Shown here: positions 1-4,848 of the stretch, one piece after another | How positions within the stretch are numbered: position 1 is the first letter of the stretch | How the letters are laid out: each line of letters starts with the position of its first letter | DNA from: an uncultured Ruminococcus sp. | GTDB lineage: Bacteria; Bacillota; Clostridia; Oscillospirales; Acutalibacteraceae | Direction of reading: 5' to 3' | DNA length: 16,112 bases | NCBI GenBank assembly: GCA_902773155.1 | Contig: CACYDK010000019.1 | Location: 1-16,112 of the forward strand | Notes under the pieces: model-generated | The model's database searches: none | What the model was told of the DNA's origin: nothing | What the model saw: the letters and a program-made list of their open reading frames with translations, nothing else | Translations under genes and position numbers: made by a program

Positions 1-1
1 C

Positions 2-475
2 GGTAAGGCTGTCAAGAAGAAGGATCTGGCGGCGATCGCTATGAGCTACGGCTATGTATACGTTGCTCAGTGCGCTATGGGAGCTAACAACAACCAGGTT
101 CTCAAGGCTATGATCGAGGCCGAAAGCTACAACGGTCCTTCGCTCATCATCTGCTACGCTCCGTGTATCAACCACGGTATCAAGGGCGGAATGGGAATCG
201 CTCAGCTCGAGGAGCAGAAGGCTGTTGACGCCGGTTACTGGAACATCTTCCGCTATGATCCGCGTCTCGCCGACGAGGGCAAGAACCCGTTCATCCTCGA
301 CTGCAAGGCTCCGCAGGCCTCCTACCGTGACTTCATCATGGGCGAGGTTCGTTACAACGCACTCTCGCGTAAGTTCCCCGAGAGAGCCGAGAAGCTCTTT
401 GAGGAAGCCGAGGCTATCGCCGAGAAGAGATACGCTCATCTCGAGAAGCTCGCCTCCTTCGAGGACAACATCTGA
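2..475 (+). CDS. nifJ: Pyruvate:ferredoxin (flavodoxin) oxidoreductase, C-terminal end (5' truncated by window)
   Basis: The frame is open from base 2 to the TGA at 473-475, giving about 157 residues of a protein that starts outside the window. They match the C-terminal thiamine-diphosphate domain of single-chain PFOR: SYGYVYVAQCAMGANNNQ, then GPSLIICYAPCINHGI, GMG, and the tail motif GYWNIFRYDPRL followed by KNPFILDCKAP. In the family this enzyme oxidatively decarboxylates pyruvate to acetyl-CoA and CO2 and reduces ferredoxin in the cytoplasm, which is typical of strict anaerobes. The Cys in the YAPCINHG segment is a conserved family position. A terminator follows 23 bases after the stop, so this is the last gene of its transcript. 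The internal ATG at base 41 is not the start, because homology continues upstream of it. Confidence 0.95.
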   Translation, partial: GKAVKKKDLAAIAMSYGYVYVAQCAMGANNNQVLKAMIEAESYNGPSLIICYAPCINHGIKGGMGIAQLEEQKAVDAGYWNIFRYDPRLADEGKNPFILDCKAPQASYRDFIMGEVRYNALSRKFPERAEKLFEEAEAIAEKRYAHLEKLASFEDNI

Positions 476-498
476 TAATCATCGCATTTACACTAAAG

Positions 499-530
499 AA
501 AGGCGTGCCAAACGGCGCGCCTTTCGTTTT
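499..530 (+). terminator. Rho-independent terminator of nifJ
   Basis: An 11-bp stem (499-509 with 514-524, one G-T wobble) closes a 4-base loop and is followed by CGTTTT. It separates nifJ from the RNA unit downstream. Confidence 0.85.
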
Positions 531-540
531 ACAAAATAAC

Positions 541-615
541 TTTAAAAAATTTTTAAAAAAAATAAAAAATATTTACATAAAAGTATTGACAATTGCGAAA
601 AACTATTATATAATG
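541..615 (+). promoter_or_regulatory. Perfect sigma-A promoter with A/T-tract UP-like element
   Basis: The -35 box TTGACA (586-591) and the -10 box TATAAT (609-614) are both exact consensus, with a 17-base spacer. The 45 bases upstream are almost pure A/T with phased A- and T-tracts, as in an UP element. Transcription should start near 620-622. The same exact box pair and spacer drive the large secreted protein and the tRNA-Met in this window, so a highly expressed product is expected. Confidence 0.9.
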
Positions 616-649
616 TTCACAACAAAGAGAAAACAGGAGGTTGTTGAAT

Positions 650-715
650 ATGTTACGTAGACCTTATTGTATACAGATTAAAGACCTCAAGCGGAGTTTC
701 CCGCCGAACTCATAA
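650..715 (+). CDS. Possible 21-residue peptide or leader ORF inside the orphan RNA
   Basis: ATG at 650 sits 9 bases after a full AGGAGG (635-640) and about 30 bases after the predicted transcription start. The frame ends with TAA at 713-715. The peptide begins MLRRPYCIQIKDLKRS and is basic (about 5 Arg/Lys), with one Cys and no membrane segment or signal peptide. The coding stretch overlaps the helix CCTTAT/ATAAGG and the GCGG/CCGC hairpin, and the stop lies at the foot of the GGAA-capped hairpin. Translation would therefore reshape the RNA, as in an attenuation leader. No downstream gene is present to be attenuated. I do not recognise the peptide. It is either a real small protein, a regulatory leader peptide, or a chance frame in a structured RNA. 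Confidence 0.4.
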   Translation: MLRRPYCIQIKDLKRSFPPNS

Positions 716-776
716 GGCCGGGAACGGCTTATTGGGAATTCTTTTATAATTTAATATTTGGAACTGATTAAACCAA

Positions 777-910
777 AATTTTTAATGGAGATAGGTCCGA
801 TGTAATATTTAATTATATATCCGGTTTAATTTTTAGTAAAGGGGATAGTCCCATGATTGGTTTATAGTGAAGGCAGATAACCCTTTAGTTAAATAGGAGA
901 AAGACCAATG
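777..910 (+). repeat. Degenerate direct repeats with Shine-Dalgarno/ATG modules
   Basis: Four related segments share the pattern T-rich, TAGT-AAGG, GATA, CC: 777-802, 828-855, 861-883 and 889-910. The first two share AATTTTTA followed by GG-GATAG-TCC and ATG. Three of the four end in an ATG placed 8-9 bases after a GGAG, GGGG or AGGAG. These ATGs open frames of one codon (800-805, ATGTAA), four codons (853-867, MIGL) and two codons (908-916, MF). The third copy has no ATG. Confidence 0.5.
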
Positions 911-923
911 TTCTGATTATTAT

Positions 924-956
924 AGCCCACGGCGGTAACCGTGGGCTTTCTTTTTT
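924..956 (+). terminator. Rho-independent terminator of the orphan RNA
   Basis: A perfect 9-bp stem AGCCCACGG/CCGTGGGCT (924-932 with 939-947) closes a 6-base loop and is followed by TTCTTTTTT. It is the strongest terminator in this part of the window and defines the 3' end of the RNA. Confidence 0.95.
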
Positions 957-1015
957 CGCTTAAAAAGCGACATATTCGGTTTTGACCCCAAACGCTCCGC
1001 GTCGCAGGGCTATCG

Positions 1016-1864
1016 TCACTTGTCAAAAAACCTTACCGGTCCGTAGTTGCAGATATACTTACGGCTTTCGTGGAAGGCGGAAAACCTGCTGCTCAAAAGC
1101 TCGGGGTTATACATATAGAGTATGCGGTGCTGTACGGCGTCCTTGTCCATATCGAAAACGTAGACTACAGCCTTTTTGACAGCGGTCGTAGCCGCGCGGT
1201 CCGTGCGTCCGGTGTAGCGGAGATTGGTTATGATATCGGACACCTCGGTATAGCCGTAGACCTGCATGGCGTTCTTGACCGACTGAGCGATCAGCGCCGC
1301 CCCGGTAAACCCGGCCTCGCCGTATTCGCCCATACAAAGCCTCTCGAGAAGGTCGCGGTTGTCGTCCGACAGCTCAAAATGGGGACAGCTGTAGCTTGCG
1401 TCGGGGTTATCTATCGCTATAAGATACCCGGCGTTCCACTGGGCGTCGTAGCTCGCCTTTTGCGCAACGGGCGCGGCTGTGGCGTAAACGCGCTCTTCCT
1501 CGGGCACCGTCTCTTCCTCGGTTCCGGTTTCGGTCTCACTCTCGGCTTCGGCTTTGGTGGCCTCTTCAGTCTTGGCCTTTTTCTCGGTCTCGGGCTCGGT
1601 CGGGTCCTGCTTTACGTCGAGGAGTTTTTTCTCCTCGCGGATCTTATCGTGCATCGAGTTTTTACCGTCGACCTTGACCTCGTTGACCCTGACCTCGGTC
1701 GTTTCGCCGCTTTTGGCGATAGCGGATGTCGCCACTGTAAATTCCTCGATCTCCTCCGGCTCGCGGAATTGATCTACAGCGGTGCTGATCCCGACGATAA
1801 GCAGAAGCGCCGCCAGACAGGAAACCAATATTATGTTGAGCTTGCTTTCGAAGATTTTTTTCAT
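1016..1864 (-). CDS. Membrane-anchored SleB-like cell-wall hydrolase
   Basis: The 282-residue protein has a basic N-terminus and one membrane segment at about residues 11-30 (LNIILVSCLAALLLIVGIST), consistent with a signal anchor. A low-complexity Glu/Thr/Lys linker follows (about 75-135). A globular C-terminal domain (about 140-282) resembles the hydrolase_2/SleB family: LLERLCMGEYGEAGFTG matches the family's AEARGE-type catalytic segment, then AQSVKNAM, YMYNPELL (the family's FYNP) and the closing VRFFDK (the family's HRFY). Family members cleave peptidoglycan, classically spore cortex, but many vegetative bacteria carry relatives. The Glu in the MGEYGE segment is the expected catalytic acid. 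Its ATG overlaps the aminotransferase stop as ATGA (1861-1864), so the two genes are translationally coupled. Whether it acts in spores or on growing wall cannot be told from the sequence. Confidence 0.8.
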   Translation of the reverse strand: MKKIFESKLNIILVSCLAALLLIVGISTAVDQFREPEEIEEFTVATSAIAKSGETTEVRVNEVKVDGKNSMHDKIREEKKLLDVKQDPTEPETEKKAKTEEATKAEAESETETGTEEETVPEEERVYATAAPVAQKASYDAQWNAGYLIAIDNPDASYSCPHFELSDDNRDLLERLCMGEYGEAGFTGAALIAQSVKNAMQVYGYTEVSDIITNLRYTGRTDRAATTAVKKAVVYVFDMDKDAVQHRILYMYNPELLSSRFSAFHESRKYICNYGPVRFFDK

Positions 1865-3066
1865 ACCATAGAGTCGTAAACCTTGAGGAAGGTATCAATA
1901 ACGTACTGAGCCTCGTCGTCGGTGAGGGTTGAGTTCATCGGCAGAGTGAGCTGATTTTTATGCATATTGTAAGCGTAGGGATAATCCTTGATATCGAAGC
2001 CGTGGTTTTTATAGGCAGTGAGCATTGGAAGCGGCTTGAAATGCACGTTGCACATAACGCCCTGCTCGGCCATACGGTTGTAAAACTCGTTGCGGAATTC
2101 GGCGTCCTTGCCGAGGAAGCGCACAAAGTACAGATGGCCGCTGCTGCGGTGATCCTCGCCCGTGTGATCAAGCGTCTGGATGTCGAGATTCTTAAAGGCC
2201 TCGTCGTAACGCCTAATAAGCTCGTGACGGCGCGTGAGCATTCCCTCATAGCGCGAAAGCTGGGCAAGGCCGATCGCCGCAAGCACGTCGGGCATATTAC
2301 ATTTATACTGAGTGTTCACGACGTCATATTCCCACGAAGCGCCCTGATTCTTGGCGAGCGCGTCCTTGGTCTGGCCGTGGAGCGACCAGAGCATATACTG
2401 CTTGTAAATTTTCTCCTCGTCGATACGGCCTCTGAGCCTGTGGACGGCGGCTCCGCCCTCGGCCGTGGTCATATTTTTGACCGCGTGGAAGCTGAAATTA
2501 GTGAAATCGGCGATCTCGCCGCACATCTGGCCGTGCCATCTCGCTCCGAGAGCGTGGGCGGCGTCGGCCATAACCACGACCCTGCCGAGAAGCTCCTGGA
2601 GCTTGCCCTTGGGCCGGAAGATGTCGCGCTTGTTGCGCACGGCCGCGTAGATACGGTCGTAATCGCACACAACTCCTGCCAGATCGACGGGGATAATGAC
2701 CTTGGTGTGCTCGTTGATGGCGGCCTCCATCTTGTCGTAGTCCATCTCAAAGGTTCCGGGCTTGCAGTCGATCATAACCGGAGTCGCGCCTACGTGATAA
2801 ACGATAGAGCAGGTAGCCGTGTAGGTATAGGCGGGCACGATGACCTCGTCCTGGGGGCCTACCCCGAGGATCCTGAGCGTCATCTCCGCGCAGGAGGTTT
2901 GCGACGAAAGGCATACGGCCTGTCCGGTGTGGCAGTAATCTCCTATCCGCTTTTCAAGCAGTTTTGTTTTTGGGCCGGTGGTTATCCAGCCTGATTCAAG
3001 GACTTCCCTGACCGCCTCGATCTCATCCTGTCCGATATCAGGCGGCGAAAACGGAATTTTCATCAT
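1861..3066 (-). CDS. DegT/DnrJ/EryC1/StrS-family PLP sugar aminotransferase
   Basis: From ATG at 3066 the protein has about 401 residues, normal for the family. Features of the fold-type I sugar aminotransferases are clear: PPDIGQDEIEAV and SGWITTGP near the N-terminus, EVIVPAYTYTAT at about 74-85, MADAAHALGA with the PLP-nitrogen Asp near residue 168, and SFHAVKNMTTAEGG with the PLP-binding Lys near residue 197. Family enzymes transfer an amino group, usually from glutamate, to a keto-sugar nucleotide for surface polysaccharide or glycan synthesis; the exact sugar cannot be assigned. I chose ATG 3066 (or 3063) because GGAG lies 6-9 bases upstream. Longer starts at ATG 3078 and GTG 3093 lack a good ribosome site, and the family N-terminus begins at MKIPFSPP. 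No nucleotide-sugar partner genes are adjacent; the only operon mate is the wall hydrolase. Confidence 0.93.
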   Translation of the reverse strand: MMKIPFSPPDIGQDEIEAVREVLESGWITTGPKTKLLEKRIGDYCHTGQAVCLSSQTSCAEMTLRILGVGPQDEVIVPAYTYTATCSIVYHVGATPVMIDCKPGTFEMDYDKMEAAINEHTKVIIPVDLAGVVCDYDRIYAAVRNKRDIFRPKGKLQELLGRVVVMADAAHALGARWHGQMCGEIADFTNFSFHAVKNMTTAEGGAAVHRLRGRIDEEKIYKQYMLWSLHGQTKDALAKNQGASWEYDVVNTQYKCNMPDVLAAIGLAQLSRYEGMLTRRHELIRRYDEAFKNLDIQTLDHTGEDHRSSGHLYFVRFLGKDAEFRNEFYNRMAEQGVMCNVHFKPLPMLTAYKNHGFDIKDYPYAYNMHKNQLTLPMNSTLTDDEAQYVIDTFLKVYDSMV

Positions 3067-3255
3067 AACAAACTCCATAGCCTTTCTGTCCACAAATTAT
3101 TATTACGGTGATCCTTACGGCCTCGCTGTGGACAGACAAGGCGTAAATGGCGGTAAAGCCATCGCTTTTGCCGGTTGACGGCAAGCTGAGCGGGCAACAC
3201 GAATCAAATAATCATAAACGATCCAACTGCTCACGCGTGTGAGCATAATAATACG
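3067..3255 (-). promoter_or_regulatory. Long structured 5' leader of the aminotransferase/hydrolase operon
   Basis: About 190 bases separate the predicted start of transcription from the gene. They contain a hairpin GCTCAC/GTGAGC (3229-3244), TTGCC/GGCAA (3168-3184), ATGGC/GCCAT (3147-3162), and a perfect 10-base inverted repeat TCTGTCCACA (3085-3094) with TGTGGACAGA (3127-3136). The last could fold just ahead of the ribosome site. I do not recognise a known riboswitch core here. Confidence 0.45.
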
Positions 3256-3261
3256 CGTAAC

Positions 3262-3290
3262 ATTATACTACTGTAAATCAAAAAAGTAAA
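3262..3290 (-). promoter_or_regulatory. Sigma-A promoter for the aminotransferase/hydrolase operon
   Basis: On the minus strand TTTACT (3290-3285) and TATAAT (3267-3262) are separated by 17 bases. The start should fall near 3255, within or beside a TACGCGTA palindrome (3252-3259). Confidence 0.65.
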
Positions 3291-3478
3291 GAACTTTGTT
3301 TTCCAAATAATGAATAAATTGACAAAATGATTTTTCCGGCCGTATTTTTCGCGCAAAACGCCAAAAATACGCCTTCGTTCTATATTCTCCAACATTATAT
3401 ATCGCAACAGCGCCATTTATGTGCAAATTGCCCAAAGTTTGTGGTCTAATTTTGTGAATAAAAATTCCGCATAATTTG

Positions 3479-3507
3479 TTGCCCTTTTGTACTCTTTGTG
3501 ATAGAAT
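3479..3507 (+). promoter_or_regulatory. Candidate sigma-A promoter for the minD-like/mgsA genes
   Basis: TTGCCC (3479-3484) and TAGAAT (3502-3507) have a 17-base spacer. The start would be near 3514, giving a very short leader of about 11 bases that cuts into the AGAGG ribosome site. Either the leader really is short or another promoter further upstream is used; TTGACA at 3319-3324 has only a weak -10 partner. The remainder of 3291-3478 is AT-rich with no gene I can support. Confidence 0.45.
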
Positions 3508-3524
3508 GTACGAGAGGTAGTATT

Positions 3525-4265
3525 ATGAATAACGTGATCGTTGTTGCCTCCGGAAAAGGCGGAACAGGTAAATCGACTGTGGCCGCCGCGCTTTCGGCGG
3601 CGCTCGTAAAACTAAAGAAGCGCGTATTGCTTATTGACTGCGACTGCGGTATGCGCGGTCTCGACCTTATGCTGGACGTAGAAAGCGAGATTCTCTTTGA
3701 CTGCGCTGACGCGATTTGCGGAAACTGCAAAAGCATTGAGGCGGTGTACCGGAGCAAAAACCTGGGGGAGCTTTTCCTTATGGCGGCTCCGTTTCATACC
3801 GATAACGAGATCAGCCCCTCGGTTTTTACGCAGCTTGTCGAAGAGCTAAAAAGCGACTACGATTATATCGTTATCGATTCGCCGGCCGGACTCGGTTCGG
3901 GATTTTCTACGGCGGCCGCTCCGGCGGAGCTGGCGCTCATTGTGACAAACGCCGAGCCGGTGAGCCTCAGAGGCGCCGTTAAGCTGAGAAGCAGACTTAC
4001 GGAGCTCGGCAAAACCAACATTCGCCTGGTCATCAACCGCTTTGACCGAAAGCAGTTCAAGGAGCTGGGACGTTACCGCGACCTTGACGAGGTGATAGAT
4101 ATTTCGGGCACGCAGCTCATCGCTCTCGTGCCGTTTGATACAAGGCTTTCCGCTATAATGCAGAACGGCCTGGTCGGACTAAACTGGTGTCCGGCCGAAA
4201 ACGTTTTTGATTGTCTCGCGCAGCGGGTTGAGGGCAAGGATATCCCGCTCGCGTTCAGAGGATAG
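3525..4265 (+). CDS. MinD/ParA-family ATPase, MinD-like, lacking the C-terminal membrane-targeting helix
   Basis: From ATG 3525 (AGAGG 7 bases upstream) the product is 246 residues. The deviant Walker A GKGGTGKST has its signature Lys at 11 and Lys 16, the same numbers as in E. coli MinD. LIDCDCGMRGLDLML (36-50) matches MinD's DxDxGLRNLD segment with Asp 38 and 40, and YDYIVIDSPAG is the Walker B/switch II region. MinD places the division septum by binding the membrane as an ATP dimer through a C-terminal amphipathic helix. Here the protein ends at GKDIPLAFRG, just where that helix would begin, and no downstream frame restores it. minC and minE are not adjacent, but mgsA is, which recalls clostridial minCDE-rodA-mgsA clusters. 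It may be a degenerate or repurposed MinD, or another ParA-type protein. Confidence 0.8.
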   Translation: MNNVIVVASGKGGTGKSTVAAALSAALVKLKKRVLLIDCDCGMRGLDLMLDVESEILFDCADAICGNCKSIEAVYRSKNLGELFLMAAPFHTDNEISPSVFTQLVEELKSDYDYIVIDSPAGLGSGFSTAAAPAELALIVTNAEPVSLRGAVKLRSRLTELGKTNIRLVINRFDRKQFKELGRYRDLDEVIDISGTQLIALVPFDTRLSAIMQNGLVGLNWCPAENVFDCLAQRVEGKDIPLAFRG

Positions 4266-4286
4266 TTCTGATTTTGGAGGTAAAAA

Positions 4287-4682
4287 ATGAACATCGCACT
4301 TATTGCACACGACGAGAAAAAAGAGCTTATGATCCAGTTTTGCATAGCATACTGCGGAATTCTGAGCAGAAATAACCTCTGTGCCACCGGCACGACCGGA
4401 AAAATAATATCGGAGTCCACCGGACTCAAGGTGACCGGCTTCCTTGCGGGTTCTCAGGGCGGAGACCAGCAGATTGCGGCGCGTATCGCATGTAACGAGA
4501 TCGATATGCTTCTGTTCTTCCGCGACCCGCTCAACCCCAAGCCCAACGAGCCCAACGACATCAACCTTTTGAGGCTCTGCGATATGCACAATATCCCCGT
4601 TGCGACCAATATCGCCACGGCCGAGGTGCTGATCCACGGCCTCGAGCGCGGCGACCTTGACTGGCGCAACATCATCAAATAA
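4287..4682 (+). CDS. mgsA: Methylglyoxal synthase
   Basis: The 131-residue protein is close in length to B. subtilis MgsA and begins 6 bases after GGAGG. Family motifs are plain: ALIAHDEKK (His 8, Asp 9), ATGTTG (33-38, phosphate binding), GGDQQ with the catalytic-base Asp 60, FFRDPLN with Asp 80, and [11 protein letters not shown] near the end. The enzyme converts dihydroxyacetone phosphate to methylglyoxal and phosphate, bypassing lower glycolysis when phosphate is short. Oddly, the loop that reads PHDPD in E. coli and PHEPD in B. subtilis is PNEPN here (residues 86-90), so His 98 and Asp 101 of the E. coli enzyme are both Asn. It follows the minD-like gene by 21 bases and is probably cotranscribed. 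Confidence 0.93.
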   Translation: MNIALIAHDEKKELMIQFCIAYCGILSRNNLCATGTTGKIISESTGLKVTGFLAGSQGGDQQIAARIACNEIDMLLFFRDPLNPKPNEPNDINLLRLCDMHNIPVATNIATAEVLIHGLERGDLDWRNIIK

Positions 4683-4708
4683 GCAAAAAAGATTCAACAA
4701 ACTACGGT

Positions 4709-4729
4709 TGGGCGGCTTTTTGCCGCCCA
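4709..4729 (+). terminator. Hairpin after mgsA, weak terminator candidate
   Basis: A perfect 8-bp stem TGGGCGGC/GCCGCCCA closes a TTTTT loop. It lies in the right place to end the mgsA transcript, but no T-run follows on either strand, so intrinsic termination is doubtful. Confidence 0.35.
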
Positions 4730-4734
4730 GCTAT

Positions 4735-4762
4735 TTGCGTTACGAAAAATTTGTGATATAAT
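4735..4762 (+). promoter_or_regulatory. Promoter of hisS-aspS
   Basis: The -10 box TATAAT (4757-4762) is preceded by TG one base away (extended -10), and a partial -35 box TTGCGT (4735-4740) lies 16 bases upstream. The leader to hisS is about 80 bases with one small CGCC/GGCG hairpin near 4805-4815, too short for a T-box. Confidence 0.7.
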
Positions 4763-4848
4763 AGGTGCAACTGATTATCGGAAACACGATTGAACGATCA
4801 GCGTCGCCTACGGCGTTGCGCCAAACGATTTGTTTTATGGGAGGACAT

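Larger units (their letters stand above)
621..956 (+). ncRNA. Orphan structured RNA candidate of about 335 nt (class not recognised)
   Basis: Transcription from the promoter at 586-614 would run to the terminator at 924-956 without meeting a normal gene. The next gene is on the opposite strand. Visible structure: CCTTAT (662-667) pairs with ATAAGG (712-717) around a hairpin GCGG/CCGC (691-694 with 701-704). An alternative hairpin at 712-732 is capped by a GGAA tetraloop at 721-724 and is mutually exclusive with the first helix. GATTAAACC (766-774) pairs with GGTTTAATT (823-831). ATTGGT (856-861) pairs with ACCAAT (904-909). Three mini-hairpins with GATA in the loop lie at 787-798, 841-852 and 870-883. 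I see none of the hallmark sequences of tmRNA, RNase P RNA or SRP RNA. raiA, 6S, ROOL and similar Firmicute RNAs remain to be tested. It may instead be a short mRNA for micro-ORFs. Confidence 0.6.

Noticed and set aside
621..956. Assignment of the orphan RNA to tmRNA, RNase P RNA or SRP RNA
   Set aside because: There is no tag-peptide frame with tRNA-like ends, no RNase P core sequence and no SRP helix-8 motif; these RNAs cannot be claimed.
1070..1879. 269-codon open frame on the plus strand
   Set aside because: It is the antisense of the SleB-like gene. It is low-complexity Leu/Gly because it mirrors the Glu/Thr linker, and it has no ribosome site.
1960..2994. 344-codon open frame on the plus strand
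   Set aside because: It lies opposite the well-supported aminotransferase, and its translation matches no family I know.
3067..3255. Cyclic-di-GMP riboswitch in the aminotransferase leader
   Set aside because: Segments such as GGCAAAAGC and GCTTTACC on the minus strand are superficially similar, but the conserved core and tetraloop-receptor pattern are missing.
4763..4848. T-box leader controlling hisS-aspS
   Set aside because: The leader is only about 80 bases and lacks the T-box sequence and an antiterminator/terminator pair.
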